Below, one piece after another: positions 1 to 7,523 of a DNA stretch of 44,616 nt. Source of the DNA: Oscillospiraceae bacterium (GTDB lineage Bacteria > Bacillota > Clostridia > Oscillospirales > Ruminococcaceae); contig JAFUNR010000027.1 of NCBI GenBank assembly GCA_017472965.1, positions 1-44,616 of the forward strand. The letters run 5' to 3'. Within the stretch, counting starts at the first letter, position 1. Each line of letters begins with the position of its first letter. Made by a program: the position numbers and the translations under genes. The notes below the pieces were generated by a model that made no database searches, was not told the origin of the DNA, and was given only the letters and a program-made list of their open reading frames with translations.

Positions 1-44
1 GAACCTTAGACATACATAGGAAACTTCCAAAACCATCACAAAGC

Positions 45-75
45 AAAAGCGGAGGGGTGTATGGTTCCCCTCCGC
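45..75 (-). terminator. Rho-independent terminator of the tnpV/DUF6809 pair
   Basis: A 9-bp perfect GC stem (GCGGAGGGG at 49-57 with CCCCTCCGC at 67-75) is followed on the minus strand by a short T run (45-48). It lies just past the stop of the small gene at 84-350, so it most likely ends that two-gene transcript. Confidence 0.75.
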
Positions 76-83
76 AAGCTATA

Positions 84-350
84 TCAATTATCTTCCATGA
101 CTTCCAACATCATTCTGGCTCCCAGTTTGAAGCCGTTCTGGAAAATCAGGCAATCCGTTATGGTTTGGAATTCCCGGACGCAGTCTGTATATTTCTCAAA
201 CCGTTCCTTCTGCTCATCCGTCATGGTGGCACGGAGCTTTTCTTCGTCCCTGCAGATCAGCTCCACTAATTTCTTGTACTCTTTATTGAAAGATGTGTCA
301 TACTCGGTCGGCTCGATGTTGCCGTACCAAAATTCTTCAAGGATTCTCAT
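84..350 (-). CDS. Small DUF6809-like protein of a mobile element
   Basis: This encodes 88 residues, acidic and probably all-helical, with no signal peptide or membrane segment. The pattern (a YDTSFNKEYK stretch near residue 17, a T-x-E-Q-K-E-R-F helix and a final FKLGARMMLEV) resembles the small DUF6809-type proteins often found in clostridial integrative elements; the family assignment is from memory of such proteins. Its ATG overlaps the tnpV stop as ATGA, so the two are translationally coupled. The base composition is clearly more AT-rich than the chromosomal genes to the right, in line with horizontal origin. The molecular function is unknown. Confidence 0.7.
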   Translation of the reverse strand: MRILEEFWYGNIEPTEYDTSFNKEYKKLVELICRDEEKLRATMTDEQKERFEKYTDCVREFQTITDCLIFQNGFKLGARMMLEVMEDN

Positions 351-712
351 ACCGCACCCTCCTCGTAGATCATCTCACGCAGAACAATCTCCTCTGCACG
401 ATGGCGGATGCTGTTCATGGCTCCGACCCATGCCATCTGGTCAGTTGCTTTCATGCCCTCTGTTACACCCTCAGACGCTTTCATCTGCTCGATGATAAGT
501 TCAAGACGGCTCTGTGCCTGCTCGTTCAAATCAGCCAGATACGTCCACAGTTCGCCGCTGAGACACAGATCGTTAAAGCGAATGGGATTATGCTCCTTGA
601 TATAATCTCTGTGCATACGCCCCCAACGACCAATAGGTCTGGTTTCCTTCGGCAAACAAATATCGGGAATATAGTAATCACCGCAACGGATATAGTTCAG
701 TTCCTGCATCAT
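347..712 (-). CDS. tnpV: TnpV-like transposon-encoded protein
   Basis: The 121-residue product begins with a stretch reading L-N-Y-I-R-C-G-D-Y-Y-I-P-D and continues GRWGRMHRDYIKEH, the signature of the TnpV family found beside large serine recombinases in Tn4451-like and related clostridial elements. The role of TnpV is not well established. I place the start at the ATGATG at 707-712 because GGAGG lies 5-8 nt upstream; the GTG at 724 falls inside that Shine-Dalgarno. The stop overlaps the next gene by 4 nt. No recombinase is visible, so the window holds only one edge of the element, or a remnant of it. Confidence 0.8.
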   Translation of the reverse strand: MMQELNYIRCGDYYIPDICLPKETRPIGRWGRMHRDYIKEHNPIRFNDLCLSGELWTYLADLNEQAQSRLELIIEQMKASEGVTEGMKATDQMAWVGAMNSIRHRAEEIVLREMIYEEGAV

Positions 713-743
713 ATGTACCTCCACAAAAGCTTTTTACGGGTAA

Positions 744-783
744 AAAAAGAAGCGATACTCGGTTATCAAACCAAGTATCGCTA
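744..783 (-). terminator. Terminator-like hairpin upstream of tnpV
   Basis: AGCGATACT (752-760) pairs with AGTATCGCT (775-783), 9 bp plus two inner pairs. Read on the minus strand it is followed by TCTTTTTTT, a good terminator tail. It lies 30-70 nt upstream of tnpV, so it either ends a lost upstream gene of the element or acts as an attenuator of tnpV. Confidence 0.6.
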
Positions 784-1024
784 ACTTTTGTTTAGCCAAC
801 CCCGTCTGACAGATGCCGTAAAATAGTTAAATTTTTGGTTTAACTGTTTTACGAGCACCCGCCTAAAGGAGCTGCTTTGCGTTGCGCGGAAGCGGCTCCT
901 TTTGCTTGTGCCCTTCCCCGTCCGAAGGATTCTGTGTATACGGATGTGAGCATCCGCCGGTTTCAGGACTGCCCCGCAGCCGCCGCAGCCGTGCGGCGGC
1001 CTGCATAAAATACGGAGGACGACA
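784..1024. other. Element-chromosome junction with three palindromes
   Basis: No gene is seen here. A 14-bp AT-rich inverted repeat with one G-U wobble (818-831 with 839-852) is followed by a stem AAAGGAGC-x-GCTT (865-877 with 890-902), and then a 9-bp GC stem (979-987 with 992-1000) in the leader of the 1025 gene. The composition switches from AT-rich to GC-rich at about 855. I read 818-855 as the likely right end of the mobile element and 865-902 as an older chromosomal hairpin, possibly the terminator of a gene displaced by the insertion. Confidence 0.45.
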
Positions 1025-2113
1025 ATGAAACATATTCTTTCCGATCACACCTTCCCCGCCGACCCGCATACCCCCGTGCAGGCGGATTTTTCGGTGCTGG
1101 ACGGGCTGTATGCCGGTAAAAAGGCGTATTACGGCGATTACCACGGCCACAGCGATTCCGGCGGCACCAGCGACGGCAAAACCACCCCGGAGCAGTGGCT
1201 GCAGGCCATGCCGCAGCTGGGGATGGATTTTCTGGGGCTGATGGATCACCGTCAGGTGCGCCACCAGTATCTGGATTGCTTTGACGAAACGGTTTTTCTG
1301 TACGGCAGCGAGCCCGCCGGTCTGTGGCACGAGCCGTATACCGATTTCCATTACCTGATGCTGTTCCAGAAGCGGGAATCGCTGGAGCAGCTGCTGGAGC
1401 AGTTCCCCGATGTGTTTGAATTTACCGGCGGCATCGAGGGTCATTTCAAGTATATCCGGGTGGAGCGTGCCCGCTTTGCGCAGGTGGTGGAGGCCATCCG
1501 TGCGCTGGGCGGCGCTTTTGTGCACCCGCATCCCAGACAGGTGATGGTCAGCGACAATGCCGCCGATTATTCCTTCGGCGACGGCACCGCCATCGAGACG
1601 ATCTATTGCTGCGAGTATCCCGAGCCGCTCAACCCCCACACGGCGGAGAACTACCGTCTGTGGCTGCAGCTGCTGGATGAAGGCCACAGGGTGTATAACA
1701 CCGCCACCGCCGATGCCCACGGCGGGCCCACCAATGTGGGTGTCAACACGGTGTATGCATCCCGCCGTCACGGTGCGGCATTTGTGCGGCAGCTGATCGC
1801 CGGCGATGTGACCGCCGGCTTTGCGGGCATCAAAATGGCCGTCGGCAGCACCCCCATGGGCGGCACGGCGGCAAAGGGTGATGGGCAGACCCTCTGCGTG
1901 CGCATCGACGATGTGCATCCGCAGCTGTTTGACCCCGCCGAAAGCTACCGTGTGAATATCCACACCGACCGGGGACTGGCGTACTCCGCGCCGCTTGTGC
2001 TGCCCTTTGCCGCGGCGCTGCCGGTGCAGGACCGCCGCTTCTACCGCGTGGAGGTGCTGCGCGAGCGTGACGGCAGCCCCGCCGCCATCGGCAACCCCAT
2101 CTGGCTGGAATAA
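1025..2113 (+). CDS. CehA/McbA-like PHP-domain metallohydrolase
   Basis: The 362-residue protein has PHP-type metal-binding motifs in order: YHGHSDSG (HxH, about residue 39), LMDHRQ, a mid-protein HPHPRQ, and TADAHGGP near residue 240. A C-terminal beta-rich extension ends in GNPIWLE, as in CehA/McbA-like proteins. The family hydrolyses phosphoesters or carbamate-type bonds with two or three metal ions; the substrate here is unknown. The ATG has GGAGG 6 nt upstream. There is no signal peptide, so it should be cytosolic. The FAD oxidoreductase follows after 35 nt with no terminator between, so the two probably form an operon acting on one small molecule. Confidence 0.75.
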   Translation: MKHILSDHTFPADPHTPVQADFSVLDGLYAGKKAYYGDYHGHSDSGGTSDGKTTPEQWLQAMPQLGMDFLGLMDHRQVRHQYLDCFDETVFLYGSEPAGLWHEPYTDFHYLMLFQKRESLEQLLEQFPDVFEFTGGIEGHFKYIRVERARFAQVVEAIRALGGAFVHPHPRQVMVSDNAADYSFGDGTAIETIYCCEYPEPLNPHTAENYRLWLQLLDEGHRVYNTATADAHGGPTNVGVNTVYASRRHGAAFVRQLIAGDVTAGFAGIKMAVGSTPMGGTAAKGDGQTLCVRIDDVHPQLFDPAESYRVNIHTDRGLAYSAPLVLPFAAALPVQDRRFYRVEVLRERDGSPAAIGNPIWLE

Positions 2114-2148
2114 GAGCTGCCCCAAAACAGGGGGGCAAGGAGGCTGTT

Positions 2149-3606
2149 ATGCTTTACACGATCGAGCCCCGGCAGGGCAAAAGCTATGATGTGATCGTCT
2201 GCGGCGCGGGCACCGCGGGCGTGGCGGCAGCGCTGGCCGCCGCGCGGCAGGGAGCTTCCGTGCTGCTGCTGGAGCGCAGCTTTTCCGTCGGCGGCATGCT
2301 GACGGAGGGCAACGCCGGCATCACCAAATTCACCGAGCACTGCAAGGATCCGCAGCAGTATAAAACCGAGGTGCTGGATGTGCTTGCCACCGATCCGCGC
2401 AGTGTGCAGGTGGCGGGCGGCATCGCGCGTGAGCTCTGTCTGCGGCTGATCGCCTCCGGCGGGGCGGCAGGCACCCACGGCGACTGCGGCAGCTATGTTT
2501 TCACCGACCGCTACGCCCTGCAGGCGCTGCTGCTGCAGCTTCTGGAGCAGGCGGGGGTGCAGATCCTGTACGACAGCCGTGTCTGCCTTGTTAACCGGCA
2601 GGACGGCTGCCTGAAAAGTGTGGTGGCGGTGAACAAGGAGGGCTTTACCGAGTTTGCGGCAAAATGTTTTGTGGATGCCACCGGCGATGCCGACACCGCG
2701 GTGCTGGCGGGCGCGGAGTATGTGCTGGGCGCAGACGAAGAGGATCTGGCGGAGGGCGGTGCAAGAGCCGTCGGTCAGATGCAGCCCATGGGCTGTATGT
2801 ACCGGGCCGAGGGCATTGATTATCCCCGTCTGTTTGCCTGGTTTGAGGAAAACCCCGGCTTCGCCGTGCAAAGCTGTGGCCTGATGGATTTTGAAAATGT
2901 GAAGGAAAGCTACCGGAAGGGTGATATGTGTGTGTTTTGCGTGCCTATCGACAATCCCGATCCCGCTACGGCACAGCAAAAGCCGCAGGTGCTGGTGCAG
3001 ATTTATATTACGCCCTCCCGCACCGGCGCGGTGCTGCTCTCCTTCGGACCAACCCACACCGCATATACCGGCAGCGGTGTGGATGCCGCGCAGCTGAGCG
3101 CCGGTCATACCGCTATGGTGCATGGGGCGCTGGCGATCACAGAGCTTCTGCGCAAAAACTATCCCGGTTTTGAAAATGTGCGCGTCACCCACATTCCGGA
3201 TATCGGCGTGCGCGAGACTCGCCACATCAGGGGCGTTTATAAAATGACGGCGCTGGATGTGATCAGCGGCCGCGAATTTGCGGATTCCATTGGCTGCGGC
3301 GGTCATCACATCGATACCGATACCGTCCCCGATGCGGTGCGCCGGATGAGCATGGAGCACTGGCGCTTCCACATCCCTTACCGCATCATGTTGGCCCCGG
3401 GCATCCGCGGCCTGCTGGTGGCGGGGCGCGCTGTCAGCGCCACCCGTCTTGCAAGCGGCGCACTGCGTACCACGGTATCCTGTATGCAGATGGGCGAGGC
3501 CGCCGGCACGGCGGCAGCCATGGCAGCGATGCAGGGCATCTCGCCGGAGGAACTGGATGTACAGGCGCTGCGCGCTGTTCTTGCCGAAAACGGCGCAGTG
3601 CTGTGA
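2149..3606 (+). CDS. FAD-dependent oxidoreductase
   Basis: The 485-residue protein starts with a Rossmann dinucleotide fold, VIVCGAGTAGVAAALAAARQ, ending in a conserved Glu (LLLE) that would bind the FAD ribose. Mid-protein GDADTAVLAGAEY and the C-terminal VSAT...GEAAGTAAAMAA segment are typical of the pfam12831-type FAD oxidoreductases. These enzymes are often paired with sugar- or acid-catabolic hydrolases; the substrate is unknown. AAGGAGG sits 5 nt before the ATG. It lies 35 nt behind the PHP hydrolase gene and ends before a bidirectional terminator. Confidence 0.8.
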   Translation: MLYTIEPRQGKSYDVIVCGAGTAGVAAALAAARQGASVLLLERSFSVGGMLTEGNAGITKFTEHCKDPQQYKTEVLDVLATDPRSVQVAGGIARELCLRLIASGGAAGTHGDCGSYVFTDRYALQALLLQLLEQAGVQILYDSRVCLVNRQDGCLKSVVAVNKEGFTEFAAKCFVDATGDADTAVLAGAEYVLGADEEDLAEGGARAVGQMQPMGCMYRAEGIDYPRLFAWFEENPGFAVQSCGLMDFENVKESYRKGDMCVFCVPIDNPDPATAQQKPQVLVQIYITPSRTGAVLLSFGPTHTAYTGSGVDAAQLSAGHTAMVHGALAITELLRKNYPGFENVRVTHIPDIGVRETRHIRGVYKMTALDVISGREFADSIGCGGHHIDTDTVPDAVRRMSMEHWRFHIPYRIMLAPGIRGLLVAGRAVSATRLASGALRTTVSCMQMGEAAGTAAAMAAMQGISPEELDVQALRAVLAENGAVL

Positions 3607-3702
3607 CGTGCCGTACAGATGCCGAAGCTATGCGGTAATCGCTCACAGAGCGATATCACATCCGGGCTGTATCACCCGTCGGGAGCAGAAACAGACAGAA
3701 TC

Positions 3703-3742
3703 AAAAAAGCCACCCTTGCCGGCAGGCAAAGGTGACTTTTTT
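3703..3742 (+). terminator. Bidirectional terminator between convergent genes
   Basis: A run AAAAAAG, an interrupted stem (CACC, TTGCC / GGCAA, GGTG) and CTTTTTT form a symmetric hairpin usable from both strands. It separates the FAD oxidoreductase (plus) from the alpha/beta hydrolase (minus), which converge here. Confidence 0.85.
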
Positions 3743-3782
3743 CGTGTTGTACGGCTGTGCCGCGGAGGTGTATCGGGGGCGC

Positions 3783-4796
3783 TCACTGCGCCAGCAGCTT
3801 TTTCAGCACGGGCCAGGCATCGTCGGCATAGAAGCGGTGGCTGCCCTCGCCGATGACCAGTGCGCAGGCATCCGGCGTACCGGCGGCGGCGTACAGCTGC
3901 TGCACGGTCTCCCAGGTCTCGCGCACGCCGGCCAGCGGAAAGATGGGGTCATCTTTGCCGCAGACGATCACCAGCTTGTTCGGGGCGATCATGGCGGCCA
4001 TATCGCCCATATCGAACCATTTCATAATGCCGGGCACATAGTTGCAGGGGCAGTGCTCCATCGCCACGATGGAATCCCGGTAGGTGCACACCGCGCAGCT
4101 GGGCATAAAGGCGGCGAAGCGGTGCTCCAGCGCGGCGGTATACCATGTGGCGGTGCCGCCGCCGGAGTTGCCCATCAGCACGCTGTTTTCCATGGTGACA
4201 TATGCGCCGTAGGCTGCCTGCACGGCATCCAGCACGCGGCTGACATCCCATACGCGCTCACCGATCAGGGTGCGCCCCAGCAGCACGGCGGTGCGGGCGG
4301 GCTCGGCGCAGGCGGGACCGTTTTCGGTGCCGCCGCATACGCCGAAGGCGCGCTGCTCGATGGCCAGCGCCGCATAGCCCTCGGCAACGGCACGCACGGC
4401 GAAATCCCGGTCGCCGCCCTTGATGGTCTCCTCGTCGCCGGGGAATTTGGCGATACCCAGCGAGATGTGTGCGCCCTTGCTGTGGCCCTGCAGGCAGCAG
4501 CACAGCGGCAGCGGGCCGCTCTGGTCTTCCGGCAGCAGCAAGTCGGCGTGAGCAAGATACCCGGGCTCGGTCTCCACGGTGAAGTGGATGCGGCGGCAGC
4601 CGTTTTCCGTCACATCCTCTGTAACGGTCAGGTCGGGCTCACAGCGGGTAAAGGTATCCATGCCCAGCAGCTCGCTCAGCTTTTCGGTGCAGCGGGCGCG
4701 GTGGGCTTCAAAATCTCCGCCCGTATAACGCAGCGCGGGCTTTGCGCCGGCGGCGAGCATACGGTGGTGAAGCAGCGGCAGATTGGTCTTTTCCAT
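3783..4796 (-). CDS. Alpha/beta hydrolase (acetyl-xylan-esterase-like)
   Basis: This is a 337-residue hydrolase without a signal peptide. The nucleophile elbow is GNSGGG (about residue 210), an acidic residue follows in CGKDDPIFP (about 280), and a histidine in EGSHRFYADD near the C-terminus: a complete Ser-Asp-His triad in the right order. The layout, with a 100-residue N-terminal lead-in and a QGHSKGAH oxyanion region, resembles the abhydrolase_7 or acetyl xylan esterase group. It is likely a cytosolic deacetylase or esterase of sugar derivatives; the substrate is unknown. The start is supported by AAGGAGG 6 nt upstream. An extended -10 promoter lies about 50 nt upstream and a terminator insulates it from nahK. 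Confidence 0.75.
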   Translation of the reverse strand: MEKTNLPLLHHRMLAAGAKPALRYTGGDFEAHRARCTEKLSELLGMDTFTRCEPDLTVTEDVTENGCRRIHFTVETEPGYLAHADLLLPEDQSGPLPLCCCLQGHSKGAHISLGIAKFPGDEETIKGGDRDFAVRAVAEGYAALAIEQRAFGVCGGTENGPACAEPARTAVLLGRTLIGERVWDVSRVLDAVQAAYGAYVTMENSVLMGNSGGGTATWYTAALEHRFAAFMPSCAVCTYRDSIVAMEHCPCNYVPGIMKWFDMGDMAAMIAPNKLVIVCGKDDPIFPLAGVRETWETVQQLYAAAGTPDACALVIGEGSHRFYADDAWPVLKKLLAQ

Positions 4797-4845
4797 GGTG
4801 TTTCCTCCTTTTTGCGTGCGGCAGCGCCGCCCTTTCTCTGCTGTA

Positions 4846-4854
4846 AGTATAGCA
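4846..4854 (-). promoter_or_regulatory. Extended -10 promoter of the alpha/beta hydrolase gene
   Basis: On the minus strand TGCTATACT matches TGnTATAAT, with no good -35. It is 50 nt upstream of the hydrolase start and downstream of the 4896-4936 terminator. Confidence 0.6.
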
Positions 4855-4885
4855 CGGTGGAAAGGATCCCGCTACCCCTTTTGAC

Positions 4886-4936
4886 AAAAAAAGAACAGGC
4901 GCTCCGGTTGCGGACCCGGAGCGCCTGCCCTTTTTT
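4886..4936 (-). terminator. Strong terminator downstream of nahK
   Basis: A perfect 12-bp stem (CAGGCGCTCCGG at 4896-4907 with CCGGAGCGCCTG at 4916-4927) has T runs on both sides (TTTTTT 4931-4936 on plus; a seven-T run on minus). It ends the nahK transcript before the next minus-strand gene. Confidence 0.85.
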
Positions 4937-5105
4937 GAGGGTATTTGGTGTGAGGAGGAATCATGACAGGGGCCGAACGTTGCGGACCGTTTTCCCCTGC
5001 ATGTATATTGTACCACTTCCCTGCCGGCAGTACATGAAATTTGCGTGAACGAACTGTTAAAACTCCCGACAGAATTTGTGAAGTTTTCTTAAGGTTACGA
5101 CGGTA

Positions 5106-6206
5106 TCAGCGGTATTTCGACACAATGGCGTTCATGGCATCCCAGTCGCGCTCCATATCGGCCACCAGCTTGAACTGGGTGTGGCAGCGGTCCAGATTGT
5201 GTTCGGGGTAGCTGATGCGGAAATAGTTGTCGCCGTCCAGATAGTCGGTCAGGAAGCGGATGCCGCATTCCAGCGTCATCAGCCGTGCGCCCCAGGGCAG
5301 GGTCTCTTTTTCAAAATCCGTCAGCGCATTGCCGGCGGCCTTCAGAAAGCCCTCGGTGTAGGTCTCGAACAGCGGCAGGCTGAAATTCACTTTGGAAAGA
5401 TCCTTTTCCGCCTCGGTGCAGTCGTTGGCGCCGAACCGGATGGAATCGCCGTAATCGTTGGCGGCAAGTCCGGGCATGACGGTGTCCAGATCGATGATGC
5501 AGATGCCCTTGCGGGTGGCGGCATCCATCAGGATGTTGTTCAGCTTGGTGTCGTTGTGGGTCACGCGCAGCGGCAGCCTGCCCTCGGCCAGCCAGTTCAC
5601 CATGCGGCTGCAATCCTCCCTGCGGGCGCGGACAAAGGCGATCTCCTGCGCCACGGCAGCGGCGCGGCCTGCTTTGTCGGCGGCCACGGCGGCTTCAAAT
5701 TTTGCATACCGGTCGGCGGTATCGTGGAATTTGGGGATGGCCTCGTGCAGGGTGGCGGCGGGGTAATCGGCCAGCAGCTGCTGGAAGGTGCCGAAGGCGT
5801 AGGCGCTTTCGTAGAAATCGGCGGGGTTTTCCACCTCCTGCAGACAGACGGTGCCCTCTACAAAATCGTATACGCGCCATGCGCCGCCCGCGGTGTCGGC
5901 GTACCAGCTGCCGCCGTCGGCAGCGGGCACCACGTTCATGGTCTCCCGCGCGGGATCGCCGCCCGCAGCGAGGATCTTTTGGCGCAGAAAGGCCGTCACA
6001 CCGCAGATGTTCTCCATCAGTCCGGCGGGATCGGTGAAGATGCCGGTGTTGATGCGCTGCAGGATGTAACGGCGGCCGTTTTCCAGCACCACGCAGAAGG
6101 TATCGTTGATGTGGCCGTTGCCGTAACGGTCGGCCTCTTTCACGGGGGCGGGCCAGCTCCACGCGGCAAGGGCTTCGTGCAGCATTTCTTCGGCGGTATG
6201 ACGCAT
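5106..6206 (-). CDS. nahK: NahK-type N-acetylhexosamine 1-kinase / phosphotransferase
   Basis: The 366-residue protein has the aminoglycoside-phosphotransferase fold and reads very close to Bifidobacterium NahK: YGNGHINDTF near residue 28, YILQRIN, GGAWRVYDFVEGT, the catalytic loop LRVTHNDTKLNNILMD, the metal-binding IDLDTVMPG, and YPEHNLDR near the end. NahK phosphorylates GlcNAc or GalNAc at C1 in the lacto-/galacto-N-biose route; the exact sugar here is inferred. I chose the ATG at 6206 because AAAGGAG lies 8 nt upstream, rather than an earlier start 23 codons away. It is monocistronic, with an extended -10 promoter upstream and a strong terminator after it. No GNB/LNB phosphorylase gene is visible nearby. 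Confidence 0.82.
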   Translation of the reverse strand: MRHTAEEMLHEALAAWSWPAPVKEADRYGNGHINDTFCVVLENGRRYILQRINTGIFTDPAGLMENICGVTAFLRQKILAAGGDPARETMNVVPAADGGSWYADTAGGAWRVYDFVEGTVCLQEVENPADFYESAYAFGTFQQLLADYPAATLHEAIPKFHDTADRYAKFEAAVAADKAGRAAAVAQEIAFVRARREDCSRMVNWLAEGRLPLRVTHNDTKLNNILMDAATRKGICIIDLDTVMPGLAANDYGDSIRFGANDCTEAEKDLSKVNFSLPLFETYTEGFLKAAGNALTDFEKETLPWGARLMTLECGIRFLTDYLDGDNYFRISYPEHNLDRCHTQFKLVADMERDWDAMNAIVSKYR

Positions 6207-6304
6207 GATGGATTCTCCTTTTTTCGGCGGCCGGCAGACCCGTGTGAGCCGCTGCGTTTTTACAGCGGTCCGCACCCCGGCGCAGGATTTTTTCTTGCAG
6301 TATT

Positions 6305-6313
6305 ATCATAGCA
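6305..6313 (-). promoter_or_regulatory. Extended -10 promoter of nahK
   Basis: TGCTATGAT on the minus strand lies about 100 nt upstream of the nahK ATG and directly after the terminator of the preceding PHP gene. Confidence 0.55.
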
Positions 6314-6314
6314 C

Positions 6315-6356
6315 AAAACGATGGGCACCGGAAAGCGCCCATCGTCCATTCTTTTT
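6315..6356 (-). terminator. Terminator ending the hydrogenase-PHP operon
   Basis: ACGATGGGC (6318-6326) pairs with GCCCATCGT (6337-6345), with four Ts following on the minus strand and CTTTTT on the plus. It closes the minus-strand operon whose last gene is the PHP protein. Confidence 0.75.
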
Positions 6357-6380
6357 GTGCTATCGTGTGTTTTTTGGCGT

Positions 6381-7109
6381 TCAGCTTCCCTGCAGCTCCA
6401 GCCGTCGGCGGATCAGCGGCCACAGAAAGCTTTCCTCCGGGTGTTCCATGATGCCGCCGGCCTCGCCCAGCGCCTCGATGCGGTGCGCATCCGAACTGGT
6501 CAGCACCTCCCGGGGCGGCGGCAGTGCGCCCAGCTCCACGAATCTCTGCACCTTGGCGGGGTCGCGGAATTCCACGCAGGGGAAATCCAGCTCCTCCGGC
6601 ATGATGCCCAGCACCGAAAGCACCGAGGTGGAATCCTTGTCCAGATGTGCCGGTACGCAGAGCCCGCCCAGCTGCTCCGCCAGTACCTTGGTGCGGGCCA
6701 GATCCAGCGCCGTGGCGTTGATCAGCAGCTTTTCGGGGCGGTCGATGATGTTGTCGTCGCTGTCCATCACCAGCTGGTTGCCGAAGAAATCCGGCTCGCA
6801 GGGGATATCCGGCAGGTATTCGTACAGCAGCGTGCCCATGGCCTGTGCGGCTTCCACCGTGGGAAAATAGCACAGCAGGTGGATCTCCTCCTCGGTGGTC
6901 ACCTCAATGCCGGGCAGCAGCGTCAGCCCGTAGGCGGCGCAGGCTTCCTCGGCGGCGGGCAGGTTGGCGGCGGTGTTGTGATCGGTGAGTGCCAGCAGCT
7001 GTATGCCGGCCAGCGCCGCCATGCCGCACAGCATCACAGGGGTCATGCTGTCATCCCCGCAGGGGGAAGCACAGCTGTGGCAGTGCAGCTCGTAACGCAG
7101 CGGCTCCAT
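6381..7109 (-). CDS. PHP-domain phosphoesterase of the putative sensory-hydrogenase locus
   Basis: This 242-residue protein carries PHP metal motifs: HCHSCAS (HxH near residue 8), TDHNTAAN (about 45), GIEVT (Glu), a central PAHLDKDS, and SSDAHR near 210. The family splits phosphoesters with a bi- or trinuclear metal site. The ATG at 7109 is preferred because AGGAGG lies 7-8 nt upstream; a GTG at 7118 overlaps the Shine-Dalgarno. It is the last gene of the run DRTGG, RsbW-like ATPase, hydrogenase, DRTGG, PHP, and recurs with such genes in Clostridia. It may make or remove a phosphorylated signal; that is inference. Confidence 0.78.
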   Translation of the reverse strand: MEPLRYELHCHSCASPCGDDSMTPVMLCGMAALAGIQLLALTDHNTAANLPAAEEACAAYGLTLLPGIEVTTEEEIHLLCYFPTVEAAQAMGTLLYEYLPDIPCEPDFFGNQLVMDSDDNIIDRPEKLLINATALDLARTKVLAEQLGGLCVPAHLDKDSTSVLSVLGIMPEELDFPCVEFRDPAKVQRFVELGALPPPREVLTSSDAHRIEALGEAGGIMEHPEESFLWPLIRRRLELQGS

Positions 7110-7187
7110 GGCGGTCACCTCCTGTCGGATCCTGAATGATGTATCCCGGACGGGATGGAATGCGCGGCTTGCGCCGCGGGAATCTGG

Positions 7188-7523
7188 TTACAGTGCGATG
7201 CCGCCGGCCTTTGCCAGCGCCACGGCGGCATCAAACTCCGCCATATTGGTGGAAAGCACCGTGATGCCGTTTTCCTCAGCGCGGCGCAGCATCTCTTCGG
7301 TGGCGGGAATGCCGTGGCACAGCACCACACAGGCGGCCTCGGTCAGGGTGGCCACCGCAATGGTGTTGATGTTGCCCATCACGGTGCACCAGCAGGTATC
7401 CTCCAGCACCTGCCCCATCACATGACTGAGCAGGTCGCAGCAGTAAAAGCTGCGGATGGTGCGTTCCTCACCGGCGCACAGCACGGTAAAGCCGGCAGTG
7501 CCGGCGGCTTCTTTGTTGGTCAT
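7188..7523 (-). CDS. DRTGG-domain protein (distal copy)
   Basis: This is a 111-residue single-domain protein resembling DRTGG domains: CDLLSHVMG near residue 30, a hydrophobic core strand TIAVATLTEAACVVLCHG, and ITVLSTNM near residue 88. DRTGG domains look like nucleotide- or ligand-binding modules of unknown specificity, also found in HPr kinase and CBS proteins. Its ATG overlaps the hydrogenase stop by 4 nt (ATGA), so production is coupled. It is related in fold, though not closely in sequence, to the DRTGG protein at 9322-9675. Confidence 0.72.
   Translation of the reverse strand: MTNKEAAGTAGFTVLCAGEERTIRSFYCCDLLSHVMGQVLEDTCWCTVMGNINTIAVATLTEAACVVLCHGIPATEEMLRRAEENGITVLSTNMAEFDAAVALAKAGGIAL

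Noticed and set aside
900-1024. Riboswitch in the leader of the PHP hydrolase gene
   Set aside because: A 9-bp hairpin is present, but no conserved aptamer box (for example cobalamin) was found.
863-2125. 420-residue open frame on the minus strand across the PHP hydrolase gene
   Set aside because: It is antisense to a gene with clear family motifs, has low-complexity His/Gly/Ala-rich composition and no Shine-Dalgarno; a high-GC shadow frame.
4963-5037. 24-codon plus-strand frame after a GAGGAGG sequence
   Set aside because: It directly follows a terminator, has no promoter and no similarity; chance Shine-Dalgarno.
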